A stretch of DNA of 64,000 nucleotides, from the NCBI RefSeq assembly GCF_028200735.1, contig NZ_JAQKPV010000006.1, positions 235,657-299,656 of the forward strand, written 5' to 3'. A program made the position numbers and the translations under genes. The notes beneath the pieces were generated by a model. It saw only the letters and a program-made list of their open reading frames with translations. It did not search any database and had not been told where the DNA came from. Source of the DNA: Streptomyces sp. ACA25 (GTDB lineage Bacteria > Actinomycetota > Actinomycetes > Streptomycetales > Streptomycetaceae). Shown one piece after another: positions 9,590 to 18,965 of this stretch. How positions within the stretch are numbered: position 1 is the first letter of the stretch; each line of letters starts with the position of its first letter.

Positions 9590-10432
9590 ATGAGCCAGGC
9601 ACACATCGGGGACAGCGAGTTCGACCGCGACACGACGGTGCGTACGCGCGAACCGGGCGTCTTCGAGGCGGACATCTCGCAGCGCTGGTCGATCATCGGT
9701 GCGATCAACGGCGGCTACCTCAACGCCCTGCTCGGGCGGGCACTGGCCCACACTCTGCCGCACCCCGACCCGTTCACCGTCACCGCCCACTTCCTGACCG
9801 CCACCCGTCCGGGGCCGGCCGTCATCCGCACCGCGGTCGCCCGGGCCGGAAACACCCTCTCCACCGGGTCCGCCTCGCTCTTCCAGGCCGACGCGAACGG
9901 CGACGAGGTGGAACGCATCCGCTTCCTGGGCACCTACGGCGACCTCACCGCCCTGCCCGAGGACGTCAGGACCAGCGCCAAACCACCCGTGCTGCCACCC
10001 TACGAGAGGTGCCCCGGCATGAAGGACGCGCCCGACGGCGCTCCCGTGCCGGGTGACGTCGATCTCATCCAGCGGCTCGACTCCCGGCTCGACCCCGCGA
10101 CGGCCGGCTGGGCCCTCGGCTCTCCCTCCGGCAACGGCGAGATGCGCGGCTGGTTCGCCTTCGCCGACGGCCGCGACCTCGACCCGCTGGGGCTGCTGAT
10201 GGTCGGCGACGCACTGCCGCCGACCGCCTTCGACCTCGGCCTGAAGGGCTGGGTGCCGACCGTGGAGCTCACCACCCACGTACGGGCCCGCCCCGCCCCC
10301 GGCCCGCTGCGGGTGGCCATCACCACCCGCAACCTGGCCGGTGGCTTCCTGGAGGAGGACGCCGACATCTGGGACAGCGCCGACCGCCTGGTGGCCCAGT
10401 CCCGGCAGCTGGCCCGCGCCCCGCGCGGCTGA
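9590..10432 (+). CDS. acyl-CoA thioesterase-like protein (double hotdog)
   Basis: The 280-aa product fits the TesB-like thioesterase family with two hotdog halves. The first contains INGGYLNALLGRAL and HPDPFTVTAHFLTATRPG, the second VPTVELTTHVRARPAPGPL. Such enzymes hydrolyse acyl-CoA or acyl-ACP thioesters; the substrate cannot be told. The ATG at 9590 was chosen because homologs begin near the short MSQAHIGDSEFDRDT segment and a TAGGCT -10 box ends seven bases before it, again hinting at a leaderless mRNA. It converges on the acetyltransferase gene, with a short G+C hairpin between them. Confidence 0.75.
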   Translation: MSQAHIGDSEFDRDTTVRTREPGVFEADISQRWSIIGAINGGYLNALLGRALAHTLPHPDPFTVTAHFLTATRPGPAVIRTAVARAGNTLSTGSASLFQADANGDEVERIRFLGTYGDLTALPEDVRTSAKPPVLPPYERCPGMKDAPDGAPVPGDVDLIQRLDSRLDPATAGWALGSPSGNGEMRGWFAFADGRDLDPLGLLMVGDALPPTAFDLGLKGWVPTVELTTHVRARPAPGPLRVAITTRNLAGGFLEEDADIWDSADRLVAQSRQLARAPRG

Positions 10433-10466
10433 CGGGGACGTCCCGGCCGGCCGCCGGCCCCGCGCG

Positions 10467-11078
10467 CTACTCCCCGCCCGGTCCGGCGTCCCGTCCGGCG
10501 TCTCCTCCGGTGACCGGCACCACCTGCGCGACCGTGCGGAGCTCGCCCGGCGGCTCCGCGGCCGTGCTGAACCGGCGCTGCCAGTAACTGACATCGTGCC
10601 AGTCGCCGTGCTTGTGGCCGAGCGCCCGGAACGTCCCCACCGGCTCGAAACCCGCGGCCCGGTGCAGGGCGGCGCTGCCCGGGTTGGGCAGCGCCACGCC
10701 CGCGACGACACTCCGGTAGCCCTGGGCCTGCAAGGTGGCCAGCAGCCGCCCGTAGAGCGCCGCACCCAGCCCCTGGCCCTGGTGTCCCGGAGCGACGTAC
10801 ACGGTGGATTCCGCGCTCCAGGCGTACGCGCCGCGCGGGTTCCACGGGCGGGCGTACGAGAGCCCTGCCAGCTCACCGTCCGGGGCCGTGGCCACGTACC
10901 ACGGGTACCGCTCGTGCAACTCCTTCCAGAGGGCCTCCCACTCGGCCGGTTCCTGCGGCTCGGTACGGAAGTTGGCCGTGCTGTTCCGGATGTAGACATT
11001 GACCAGCTCGCAGACCGCGGAGAGATCGGAAGCGGTCGCGAGCCGAATATTCCGTGAAGACCGGTGCATGGACCACAT
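10467..11078 (-). CDS. GNAT acetyltransferase, phosphinothricin acetyltransferase-like
   Basis: This 203-aa protein aligns by eye with Pat/Bar over its whole length: FRTEPQEPAEWE, ERYPWYVATAPDGELAGLSY, ESTVYVAPGHQGQGLGAALY (acetyl-CoA loop), VVAGVALPNPGSAALH and the near-diagnostic GHKHGDWHDVSYWQ. It would N-acetylate phosphinothricin, methionine sulfoximine or a related amino acid using acetyl-CoA. There is no bialaphos gene cluster nearby, so a methionine-sulfoximine or general detoxification role is as likely as self-resistance. The start could instead be the ATG three codons in. A perfect six-base dyad spans the first start codon (11070-11083). The gene is divergent from dps. Confidence 0.8.
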   Translation of the reverse strand: MWSMHRSSRNIRLATASDLSAVCELVNVYIRNSTANFRTEPQEPAEWEALWKELHERYPWYVATAPDGELAGLSYARPWNPRGAYAWSAESTVYVAPGHQGQGLGAALYGRLLATLQAQGYRSVVAGVALPNPGSAALHRAAGFEPVGTFRALGHKHGDWHDVSYWQRRFSTAAEPPGELRTVAQVVPVTGGDAGRDAGPGGE

Positions 11079-11152
11079 GGTCCCCTACGCCGCGGCGGGT
11101 CCGGAGGTACGCTGGCGCAGGAAGGCTCAAACTCGGACGAAAGCGGGCATCG

Positions 11153-11626
11153 ATGTACGCGATCAAGAGCACATTGCCGGAGGAGTCCCTCAAGGTCGTC
11201 GGTGAGGCGCTGCAGGGCGCTCTCGTCGACCTGATCGACCTTTCGCTGGTCGCCAAGCAGACCCACTGGAACGTCGTCGGCTCCCGGTTCCGCACCGTGC
11301 ACCTCCAGCTCGACGACGTGGTGGCCACCGCGCGGCAGTACTCCGACACGGTGGCGGAGCGCGCGTCCGCGCTGGGCGTCGCCCCGGACGGCCGGGCCGC
11401 CACCGTCGCCGCCCACACCGGTATCAAGCAGTTCCCCGAGGGCTGGCAGCGCGACTCCGACGCCGTGTCGGCACTGGTGGACGCGCTGGCGGCGGTCATC
11501 GTCCGGATGCGGGAGCGCATGACGGCGGCCGGCAAGGTCGACCCGGTCACCGAGGACATCCTGATCGGCATGACCGGCGAACTCGAGAAGCACCACTGGA
11601 TGTTCCAGGCCGAGAACGGCAACTGA
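11153..11626 (+). CDS. dps: Dps-family ferritin-like protein
   Basis: This 157-aa protein has the Dps ferroxidase signature: KQTHWNVVGSRFRTVHLQLDD followed by QYSDTVAERASALG supply the His/His/Asp/Glu ligands at the dimer interface. Such dodecamers oxidise and store iron and protect DNA during starvation or oxidative stress. The ATG at 11153 fits homologs; a TACGCT -10-like box near 11110 would give a leader of about 30-40 nt. The terminator-like hairpin at 11685-11733 follows. A possible distinct role is as one of several Dps paralogs that compact nucleoids during sporulation; which paralog this is cannot be told. Confidence 0.87.
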   Translation: MYAIKSTLPEESLKVVGEALQGALVDLIDLSLVAKQTHWNVVGSRFRTVHLQLDDVVATARQYSDTVAERASALGVAPDGRAATVAAHTGIKQFPEGWQRDSDAVSALVDALAAVIVRMRERMTAAGKVDPVTEDILIGMTGELEKHHWMFQAENGN

Positions 11627-11684
11627 GGCCGGAGCGCCGCACGGCCCCCGACCTGCCGGGCCGGGCGTGACAGCCTCCCGGAAC

Positions 11685-11733
11685 GTGAGGGCACCGAACC
11701 GATCCGCAGCGCGCAGCGGTTCGGGGCCCTCAC
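11685..11733 (+). terminator. strong hairpin after dps
   Basis: Arms GTGAGGGC-A-CCGAACCG (11685-11701) and CGGTTCGG-G-GCCCTCAC (11717-11733) pair over 16 bp with one A/G mismatch and a 15-nt loop. It starts 58 bp after the dps stop and has no T-run. It is most simply the dps terminator, but it could sit in the leader of the next gene. Confidence 0.7.
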
Positions 11734-11859
11734 GCACGCCCGAGGGCACCTTTCCCCGTCGAAACGGCCCTGCTCCACGGGGAACGCGCCCGATTCCCCC
11801 GACAGCCCAGCGCCCGCCCGCCCCTGACGTCCGGGCGCGCCCGTGTTTGGCTGGTCGGT

Positions 11860-13227
11860 ATGGAGACCTCCGCCACGTCCGGCCCGCATCCCTTCCCCGT
11901 CCGCCGCGACCTCGCGGTCCGCGCCGCCGCCGGGCAGCGGCTGCTCAACGACGACCGGCCACTCGTCGCCCTGCTCGACCTGGACGCCGTCCGGGAGACC
12001 GCGCAGGCACTGCACACGGCGTTCGCCGAGGCAGCCGCGCCGGGCCAACCGGTCCTGCACGCCTTCGCGGTCAAGGCCGGGTCCCTGGTACCGCTGCTGC
12101 GCCTGCTGAACGGCATGGGTATCGGATGCGAGGTGGCCAGCCCCGGCGAGCTGGCACTGGCCCGCGCCGCAGGCGTGCCCGGGGACCACATCGTGCTGGA
12201 CTCCCCGGCCAAGACCGTCACGGAGCTGCGCGAGGCCCTGGCGCTGGGCGTCGCCCTCAACGTGGACAACACCCAGGAGCTGGACCGCCTGGACACCCTC
12301 CTCGGCCCCGGCCCGACGGACGTCCGAGTGGGTCTGCGGGTCAATCCGCAGCTCGGGGCGGGCAGCATCGGCGCCATGAGCACGGCCACCGACACGTCGA
12401 AGTTCGGCTTCGCGCTGCGCGACGCCGGGGCACGGGAGCACGTGCTGCGCGCCTACCGCGACCGCCCCTGGCTGACCCGGCTGCACTGCCACGTCGGCTC
12501 CCAGGGCATGCCGTTGGCGCAGATGGCCGCCGGAGTACGCGCCACCTATGAGCTGGCCGAGGAGATCAACACCGCGGCACAGCGGGCGCACGGCCGCCGG
12601 CAGGTCGAGACCCTGGACCTCGGCGGCGGCCTGCCGGTCAACTTCGCCTCCGACGAAGTGACCCCCACCTTCCGGGACTACGCCCGGCTGCTGCGCGCCG
12701 AGGTACCCGGCCTCTTCGACGGCCGCTACGGCCTGGTCACCGAGTTCGGCCGCTCGCTGACGGCCAAAGCCGGCCTGGTACTCGCCCGCGTCGAGTACAC
12801 CAAGACCTCCGGGGGGCGACCGATCGCCATCACCCACGCCGGTGCCCAGATCGCGGTGCGCACCGTCTTCGCCCCCGAATCCTGGCCGATCCGGGTCACC
12901 GCCTACGACCCCGCTGGCCGCCCCCGCACCGGTGAGCCGGTGCGCCAGGACGTGGCCGGGCCGTGCTGCTTCGCGGGTGACCTCGTCGCCCGCGACCGGC
13001 CCCTGCCCCCGCTGGCCGCCGGGGACCTGGCAGCCCTGCTCGACACCGGCGCCTACTACGCCTCCACCCCGTTCGGCTACAACAGCCTGCCCCGCCCGGC
13101 CGTGTACGGCTACACCCTCACCGGCGGCGACGCGAACGGCGACCCCGGTGGCACCGTCAGCTTCACGCCGCTGCGCCGGGCCCAGACCCTGGAGGAAGTC
13201 GTCGCCGAATCCGGCGGCGACTGCTGA
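11860..13227 (+). CDS. diaminopimelate-decarboxylase-like PLP enzyme (fold III)
   Basis: The 455-aa protein has the family order: PLP lysine in HAFAVKAG near residue 70, LHCHVGSQG, LDLGGGLPVNF (phosphate-binding glycines), VTEFGRSL, then GPCCFAGD near residue 370 and FGYNSLPRP. In true LysA the third-last motif normally reads close to GPxCESGD, where Cys completes the neighbour subunit's active site and Glu reads the substrate. Here the Glu is replaced by Phe and a second Cys precedes it. I infer a decarboxylase for another amino acid or diamine rather than the lysine-pathway enzyme. No lysine-biosynthesis gene is adjacent. A strong hairpin lies 127 bp upstream. Confidence 0.75.
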   Translation: METSATSGPHPFPVRRDLAVRAAAGQRLLNDDRPLVALLDLDAVRETAQALHTAFAEAAAPGQPVLHAFAVKAGSLVPLLRLLNGMGIGCEVASPGELALARAAGVPGDHIVLDSPAKTVTELREALALGVALNVDNTQELDRLDTLLGPGPTDVRVGLRVNPQLGAGSIGAMSTATDTSKFGFALRDAGAREHVLRAYRDRPWLTRLHCHVGSQGMPLAQMAAGVRATYELAEEINTAAQRAHGRRQVETLDLGGGLPVNFASDEVTPTFRDYARLLRAEVPGLFDGRYGLVTEFGRSLTAKAGLVLARVEYTKTSGGRPIAITHAGAQIAVRTVFAPESWPIRVTAYDPAGRPRTGEPVRQDVAGPCCFAGDLVARDRPLPPLAAGDLAALLDTGAYYASTPFGYNSLPRPAVYGYTLTGGDANGDPGGTVSFTPLRRAQTLEEVVAESGGDC

Positions 13228-13330
13228 GCAGAAGGGCCGGGGGAACCGGGCGCGTTTCCCCGTGCAGGTGGGGCGCCTCGACGTGGAAACGCGCCGTGCA
13301 CGCGGCCGGCCGGCAGCGCCGGGGCAGGGC

Positions 13331-14008
13331 TCAGGCCTCGCGCTCCCGGCGGACCAGATCCAGGTAGCGGTCCCAGTCCCAGTGCGGGCCGGGGCAGATC
13401 CGGGCCACCTCCGGGACCTCGTTGTGGCCGATGATGTGCTCGCGGTCCACCGGAATGCCGTGCCGCGCGCAGATCCCGGCCACCAGCCTGGCCGAGGAGG
13501 CGTACATCACATCCGTCAGGTAGGACGGGTCGGCGGCCCAGCCCTCGTGCTCGATCCCGATGCTGCGCTCGTTGTAGTCGCGGTTCGCCGCGTGGTACGC
13601 GACGTCCAGCTCACGGGCCAGCTGCGCCACATGGCCGTCCTCCGACCGCAGCACGTAGTGCGTGGCGGCCCCGTGCGACGGGTCCTGGAAGACCCGCAGC
13701 GTGATCGGGTACGTGGCCTCCGGCATGTGGATCACCACGCGGTCGATGGCGTAGTCCCGCGGCCGGCTGGCCCGCCGCAGGTTCCGGGACGAGGCCGGTA
13801 TCCACTCCGCGCCGGGGTGGTCCACCTCGCCCTCCACCCGGGGCTCCGTCATACCGGACCAGCGCCACCACGCCCGGGCCAGCCGCTCCCGTTCCGCATA
13901 CGCCCCCGCGGCACCCAGCGCCGCCGCGGTCCCCCCGAGCAGCACGGCCCGGCGGGACGGCCCCCGGTGTTCGGGGTCGCTCGCGGTACCCGCTGGATGC
14001 TCCTGCAC
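13331..14008 (-). CDS. Tat-exported N-acetylmuramoyl-L-alanine amidase
   Basis: A 225-aa amidase_2/PGRP-type zinc amidase that cuts the lactyl amide bond of peptidoglycan. The N-terminus has a twin-arginine signal (SRRAVLLGGTAAALGAAGAYA, residues about 15-36). Zinc-ligand and core motifs are VVIHMPEA, ATHYVLRSEDG, GIEHEGW and CPGPHWDWDRY. The GTG at 14008 is preceded by GGAGG at a good distance and starts just before the signal peptide. It is divergent from the cysteine desulfurase gene. The short size without extra binding domains suggests a secreted housekeeping or recycling amidase. Confidence 0.88.
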   Translation of the reverse strand: MQEHPAGTASDPEHRGPSRRAVLLGGTAAALGAAGAYAERERLARAWWRWSGMTEPRVEGEVDHPGAEWIPASSRNLRRASRPRDYAIDRVVIHMPEATYPITLRVFQDPSHGAATHYVLRSEDGHVAQLARELDVAYHAANRDYNERSIGIEHEGWAADPSYLTDVMYASSARLVAGICARHGIPVDREHIIGHNEVPEVARICPGPHWDWDRYLDLVRREREA

Positions 14009-14080
14009 GTTGTTCCTCCGGCCGAAACGACGCGTGGGACGGCCCGGTGGTTGCCGCCGGGCTCGTAGACTCGGGGAACC

Positions 14081-15250
14081 ATGCCGTATTTCGATCACGC
14101 CGCCACCACTCCCATGCTGCCCGAAGCCATGGAGGCGATGACGGCTCAGCTGCCGGTCACCGGCAACGCCTCCGCCCTGCACTCCGCCGGCCGCCGGGCC
14201 CGGCGGGTGGTGGAGGAGGGGCGCGAAAAGCTGGCCGCCGCCCTCCGCGCCCGGCCGGGCGAGGTGGTCTTCACCGGCGGAGGCACCGAGGCGGACAACC
14301 TCGCCGTCAAAGGCCTGTACTGGGCCCGCCGCGCCGCCGCACCGCACCGCACCCGCATCCTGGTCAGCCCGGTCGAGCACCACGCGGTGCTCGACGTGGT
14401 CCAGTGGCTGGTCGAGCACGAAGGCGCCGAAGCCGACTGGCTCCCGGTGGACGGCTACGGCCGGGTCCACCCCGACGCGCTGCGCACGGCGATCGAGCAG
14501 GATCCGGACAATATTGCACTGATCACCGTCATGTGGGCGAACAACGAGATCGGCACCGTCCAGCCGATCACCCGACTTGCCTCCGTGGCTCAGGAATACG
14601 GCATCCCGATGCACGCGGACGCGGTGCAGGCCGTCGGCCAGCTCGAGATCGACTTCGCCGCCTCCGGGCTTGCCGCCCTCAGTGTTTCCGGGCACAAGAT
14701 CGGCGGCCCGTACGGCATCGGCGCGCTGCTGCTCGGCCGTCAGTGGACGCCGACTCCGGTGCTGCACGGCGGCGGACAGGAGCGGGACGTCCGTTCCGGC
14801 ACGCTGGACGTCCCGTCCATCGCCGGTTTCGCGGCCGCCGCGGAGCTCGCCGCCGCCCGCCGCGAGGAGTTCGCCCGGGAGATCGGCGCGCTGCGCGACG
14901 AGCTGATCCGGGCGGTCACCGCCGAAGTCCCCGACGCCCGGCTCGGTGGCGACCCCGACCCGGCCGGCCGGCTGCCCGCCAACGCGCACTTCGCTTTTCC
15001 CGGGTGTGAAGGCGACTCGCTGCTGCTGCTCCTGGACGCGCAGAACATCGAGTGCTCCACCGGTTCGGCCTGCACCGCCGGCGTCGCCCAGCCCAGCCAC
15101 GTGCTGCTGGCCACCGGTACCGACCGGGAGCTGGCCCGGGGGACGCTGCGCTTCTCGCTCGGGCACACCTCGGCCAAGGAGGACGTGACGGTGCTGGCCG
15201 AGGCCATCGGGCCCGCGGTCGAGCGGGCCCGCACCGCCGGCCTCAGCTGA
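14081..15250 (+). CDS. cysteine desulfurase (NifS/IscS-type)
   Basis: This 389-aa PLP enzyme takes sulfur from cysteine as a persulfide. The PLP lysine is K206 in SGHKIGGP and the persulfide cysteine is C331 in [14 protein letters not shown] sequence (here [11 protein letters not shown]). The extended active-site loop and N-terminus FDHAATTPM identify the class I NifS/IscS group. mnmA follows 107 bp downstream, so its likely job is to feed sulfur for tRNA 2-thiouridine, with possible Fe-S duty too. A TAGACT -10 box ends nine bases before the ATG, pointing to a very short or absent leader. Confidence 0.93.
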   Translation: MPYFDHAATTPMLPEAMEAMTAQLPVTGNASALHSAGRRARRVVEEGREKLAAALRARPGEVVFTGGGTEADNLAVKGLYWARRAAAPHRTRILVSPVEHHAVLDVVQWLVEHEGAEADWLPVDGYGRVHPDALRTAIEQDPDNIALITVMWANNEIGTVQPITRLASVAQEYGIPMHADAVQAVGQLEIDFAASGLAALSVSGHKIGGPYGIGALLLGRQWTPTPVLHGGGQERDVRSGTLDVPSIAGFAAAAELAAARREEFAREIGALRDELIRAVTAEVPDARLGGDPDPAGRLPANAHFAFPGCEGDSLLLLLDAQNIECSTGSACTAGVAQPSHVLLATGTDRELARGTLRFSLGHTSAKEDVTVLAEAIGPAVERARTAGLS

Positions 15251-15357
15251 CCGGTCACCGGCCCCAGCCGCGCGCTCCCGCACCGGACAGCCGGTTGCAC
15301 CGGGGGATCGCCGGCCGCTGCCTGCACGCGCCGTCCGGCGCCCACTACGCTGGACCC

Positions 15358-16479
15358 GTGATGACTGCTGCTCCCCGCCTGCGTGTGCTCGCCGCCATGT
15401 CCGGCGGCGTGGACTCCGCCGTCGCCGCCGCCCGGGCCGCCGAGGCCGGACACGACGTGACCGGCGTTCACCTGGCGCTCTCCGAGAACCCGAAATCCTT
15501 CCGTACCGGGGCGCGCGGCTGCTGCACCCTGGAGGACTCCCGCGACGCCCGTCGCGCGGCCGACGTCATCGGCATCCCTTTCTACGTCTGGGACCTTGCC
15601 GAGCGCTTCCGGCAGGACGTGGTCGCGGACTTCGTCGCCGAGTACCAGGCCGGCCGCACCCCGAATCCCTGTCTTCGCTGCAACGAGAAGATCAAGTTCG
15701 CCGCCCTGCTCGACAAGGCGCTGGCCCTGGGCTTCGACGCGGTGTGCACCGGCCACTACGCCACGGTGGTGCGCGCCGAGGACGGCAGCCGGGAGCTGCA
15801 CCGGGCCGCCGACCTGGCCAAGGATCAGAGCTACGTGCTGGGAGTGCTCGACGAGCAGCAGCTCGCCCATGCGATGTTCCCGCTGGGCGACACGGTGACC
15901 ACCAAGGGCGAGATCCGCGCGGAGGCCGAGCGCCGCGGTCTGGCGGTCGCCAAGAAGCCGGACAGCCACGACATCTGCTTCATCGCCGACGGGGACACCC
16001 AGGGCTTCCTCGCCGGCCGTCTGGGCCGGGCGGAGGGCGACATCCTGGACGAGCAGGGCGAGAAGCTCGGCACCCACGACGGCGCCCACGGTTACACCGT
16101 CGGCCAGCGCAAGGGGCTGCGCATCGGCCGGCCGGCGCCGGACGGCAAGCCGCGCTACGTGCTGGACATCTCCCCCGTGAACAACACGGTGACGGTCGGC
16201 CCCGCCGAGGCACTGGACATCGCGGCCCTCACCGCCATCCGCCCCCGGTGGTGCGGCACCCCGCCCTCCGGCCCCGGCTCCTACACCGCGCAGCTGCGGG
16301 CGCACGGCGAGGAAACCCCGGTGACCGCCGAGCCGGTCGGCGATGAGCTCCGGGTGCGTTTCGAGCAGCCGGTCCGCGCGGTGGCCCCCGGCCAGGCGGT
16401 GGTGCTCTACGACGGCAGCCGGGTGGTCGGCTCCGGCACCATCGCCACCACCGAACGCCCCGTCCCGGCCGAGCGCTGA
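15358..16479 (+). CDS. mnmA: tRNA-specific 2-thiouridylase MnmA
   Basis: Makes 2-thiouridine at wobble U34 of Lys, Glu and Gln tRNAs, using ATP and persulfide sulfur. The PP-loop SGGVDSAVA is near residue 15. The two catalytic cysteines are in TPNPCLRC and DSHDICF (about 105 and 207), and the C-terminal beta-barrel contains [11 protein letters not shown]. The GTG at 15358 was chosen over the adjacent ATG (15361) because TACGCT ends exactly six bases before the GTG, the spacing of leaderless starts seen elsewhere in this window. The sulfur donor is probably the upstream cysteine desulfurase. Confidence 0.93.
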   Translation: MMTAAPRLRVLAAMSGGVDSAVAAARAAEAGHDVTGVHLALSENPKSFRTGARGCCTLEDSRDARRAADVIGIPFYVWDLAERFRQDVVADFVAEYQAGRTPNPCLRCNEKIKFAALLDKALALGFDAVCTGHYATVVRAEDGSRELHRAADLAKDQSYVLGVLDEQQLAHAMFPLGDTVTTKGEIRAEAERRGLAVAKKPDSHDICFIADGDTQGFLAGRLGRAEGDILDEQGEKLGTHDGAHGYTVGQRKGLRIGRPAPDGKPRYVLDISPVNNTVTVGPAEALDIAALTAIRPRWCGTPPSGPGSYTAQLRAHGEETPVTAEPVGDELRVRFEQPVRAVAPGQAVVLYDGSRVVGSGTIATTERPVPAER

Positions 16480-16504
16480 GCCGGGCCGGCGGAGCGGTCC
16501 GTTC

Positions 16505-17296
16505 TCAGAGGCGGCGGTTGGCGAGGACGGGGACGGCGCGGCGGGCCTCCTCGACCTCCGAGAGGTCCAGGTCGACGGTCAGCAGTTCGGGCGCGGCGCC
16601 GAGACCGGCCCGGATCTCGCCGAGTGGGGAGACCACCAGGCTGTGCCCGATGCCGGTGGGGGCAGAGGTGGCGGGCCGGGTTCCCACCGACTCGGGATCG
16701 GCCTGTCCGCAGGCCACCACCCATGAGGTGCTGTCCAGGGCCCTGGCCCGCACCAGCAGCTCCCACTGCTCGCGTTTGCCGGGGCCCGCGCCCCAGGACG
16801 CGGGCACCACAATGACCTGGGCGCCCTCGTCGGCCAGTCGCCGGAACAGCTCCGGGAAACGGATGTCGTAGCAGGTGGCGAACCCCACGTGGACGCCGTC
16901 CACCTCGGCGACCACGGTGCGGTTTCCGGGGGCCACGGTGTCCGACTCGGCGAAGCCGAAGGCGTCGAACAGATGCAGCTTGTCGTAGTGCGTGTCCACG
17001 CCCCGTCCCGTGATCAGCAGGGTGTTGCTCACCCGGTCGTCCTCGGCGGGGGTGAACATCCCGGCGACCACCAGCAGACCGGTGTGCTTGGCGATGTCCC
17101 GGACACCGTCCGCCCAGGGACCGTCCAGCGGCTCCGCGACGGGGCCGAGCGGGATCCCGAACCGGGCCATCGCCGCTTCGGGGAACACCACGATCTCGGC
17201 GCCCTCCGCCGCGGCCCGCGCGGCGTACTCGCCGATGGCCAGGAGATTGCGCTTCGGATCCGTGCCGGAGACCAGCTGACTCATCGCGATCCGCAC
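16505..17296 (-). CDS. nitrilase-superfamily carbon-nitrogen hydrolase
   Basis: The 263-aa cytoplasmic amidase has the Glu-Lys-Cys triad: E40 in VVFPEAAM, K106 in YDKLHLFD, C142 in GFATCYDIRFPEL. The sequence style (MSQLVSGTDPKRNL start, YDIRFPELFR) matches the Nit1/Nit2 branch, whose members hydrolyse deaminated glutathione or omega-amides of keto acids. I infer a metabolite-repair amidase; the substrate is not proven. GTG at 17296 has GGGAGG four bases upstream and aligns with family N-termini; a longer frame upstream lacks homology. It converges with mnmA. Confidence 0.85.
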   Translation of the reverse strand: MRIAMSQLVSGTDPKRNLLAIGEYAARAAAEGAEIVVFPEAAMARFGIPLGPVAEPLDGPWADGVRDIAKHTGLLVVAGMFTPAEDDRVSNTLLITGRGVDTHYDKLHLFDAFGFAESDTVAPGNRTVVAEVDGVHVGFATCYDIRFPELFRRLADEGAQVIVVPASWGAGPGKREQWELLVRARALDSTSWVVACGQADPESVGTRPATSAPTGIGHSLVVSPLGEIRAGLGAAPELLTVDLDLSEVEEARRAVPVLANRRL

Positions 17297-17450
17297 GGGA
17301 CCTCCCAGACCTCGCAGGGGCGGCGGACCGGATGTCCGCGCGGGCTTCCCCAGGCTCTGCTTCCGTGTCCGAGGCCCGCGCAAACCGGCGGCACGCCGCC
17401 GGATCTCCCCGGAGAGGCCGGCCGGGCAGGCGGGAGGCCGGAACCGGCCG

Positions 17451-18026
17451 TCACACCGGCCGTCCCAGCCAGGCGGCGAGCCGCTGGTAGCTGTCGGCCT
17501 CCTCCGGGGCGGGCCGGGGCGGGCCGAACGGCCACACTCCGCCCCGGTGGTCCTCGGGAACCGTCCGCAGCGCGACGGCCAGCGCGTACTCGGCCAGCTC
17601 GGAGTCGAGCGGCCGGGGATCGTCCAGCGCCCGAGCCAGGTCCCAGTCGTGCGCGGTCAGTTCCATCACGTAGCCGGCCACGGTCTCCCGGCCGGATGCC
17701 GCCCGCGGCATGGTGACGGGGGAGTCGAGCAGTGTGTCGTCGGCCCATGCCAGCCGGTACCGGGCCTGCGCGGCGGCGAACTCCCGTGCCCACTCGCCGT
17801 CCGGTACCCGCGCCTCCCGTTCCGCGAACGGCTCGGCGGGGATGCTCTCGCCGATCCCGGCGAGCCGGTTGACGCCTTCCACCAGGTGGCCGACGAGGTG
17901 GCGGATGTCGAAGCCGGGGCACGGGGTCGGCAGGTCCAGCTGCTCGGGCCGGACGTCACTGATGAGGGAAGCGGTCTGCCCGGCCGCCCGCTCGAACAGC
18001 GGGCGGGGGTCCTGCACCGTGTTCAT
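17451..18026 (-). CDS. TIGR03086-type (DinB-like) metal-binding protein
   Basis: This 191-aa helical protein has the mycothiol-dependent maleylpyruvate-isomerase-like N-terminal fold. It shows the LPTPCPGFDIRHLVGHLVEG motif and a later ELTAHDWDLARAL, whose histidines form a metal site in the DinB superfamily. Function is unknown; relatives are thiol-dependent transferases using mycothiol. The ATG has GGAGGAGG four bases upstream. It is divergent from the SDR gene and is downstream of nothing in its own direction, so it is probably monocistronic. Confidence 0.78.
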   Translation of the reverse strand: MNTVQDPRPLFERAAGQTASLISDVRPEQLDLPTPCPGFDIRHLVGHLVEGVNRLAGIGESIPAEPFAEREARVPDGEWAREFAAAQARYRLAWADDTLLDSPVTMPRAASGRETVAGYVMELTAHDWDLARALDDPRPLDSELAEYALAVALRTVPEDHRGGVWPFGPPRPAPEEADSYQRLAAWLGRPV

Positions 18027-18201
18027 GGGGCCCTCCTCCGATGACCTCCCGCCACTGCCAGTGTGGTACGGACCGGCGCGGACCGCGAGGCCGGGGCCCG
18101 GGCCCCGTGCCCCGGATGTGCGGCCGGGTCCGCGGCCTGCGCCACTCCGGCGGCCCGGCCCCGGCCGGAGCTGCCGGCGCGAGGTGCGCGATCATGGGGG
18201 C

Positions 18202-18891
18202 ATGGCAACGCATGTGATCACCGGGGCAGGATCCGGCATCGGGGCGGCCGTGGCCGGACGGCTGGCCGCCCGTGGGGACGAACTCTGGCTGTGGGCGCGC
18301 GACGCCGGCCGGGCCAGGGAGCTGCGCGAGCGGTTCCCCGGTGCCCGGACGCTGGCCGGGGACCTCGCCGACCCGGAGCGGCTGTCCTGGGCGCTCAGTC
18401 ACCAGCCGCTCCCCGAACGGGTCGACTCGCTGCTGCACATCGCCGGAGTGGTCGAACTCGGTGCGGTCGGCGAGCTGACCCCCGCCGTCTGGAACGCCAC
18501 GCTGGCCGCCAACCTGGTCGCCCCGGCCGAGCTGACCCGGCTGTTCCTGCCGCAGTTGCGGCAGGCCGCCGGCCACGTGCTCTTCGTGAACTCCGGCGCC
18601 GGGCTGCACGCGAACGCCCAGTGGAGCGCCTACGCGGCGAGCAAGCACGGTCTCAAAGCGCTCGCCGACGCCCTGCGGGCGGAGGAGAAGGCGAACGGCG
18701 TGCGGGTCACCTCGGTGTACCCGGGACGCACCGCGACCCCGATGCAGGAGAAGGTGCACCGGCAGGAGGGCAAGAGCTACGAGGCGGACCGCTGGATGAC
18801 GGCGGACTCCGTGGCGACCACGGTGCTGACCGCCCTGGACCTGCCGCCCGGCACGGAGATCGTCGACCTCAGCGTCCGTCCGGGCGGCTGA
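18202..18891 (+). CDS. short-chain dehydrogenase/reductase
   Basis: A 229-aa classical SDR with a TGAGSGIG cofactor loop (residues 7-14), HIAGV in place of the NNAG block, the catalytic Ser in FVNSGAG and YAASK with the catalytic Tyr and Lys, followed by the PG motif. The basic residue after the second strand (WARDAGRARE) favours NADP(H). Substrate unknown. A GGGGG run precedes the ATG. The methionine synthase gene starts 74 bp downstream from its own -10 box. Confidence 0.88.
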   Translation: MATHVITGAGSGIGAAVAGRLAARGDELWLWARDAGRARELRERFPGARTLAGDLADPERLSWALSHQPLPERVDSLLHIAGVVELGAVGELTPAVWNATLAANLVAPAELTRLFLPQLRQAAGHVLFVNSGAGLHANAQWSAYAASKHGLKALADALRAEEKANGVRVTSVYPGRTATPMQEKVHRQEGKSYEADRWMTADSVATTVLTALDLPPGTEIVDLSVRPGG

Positions 18892-18965
18892 CACCGGCAG
18901 CGGGAGCGGCCCCGCCGGACGGGGATCCGATCCGTGCACCGCCGGCCGGCTCGTAGGCTGCGGTG

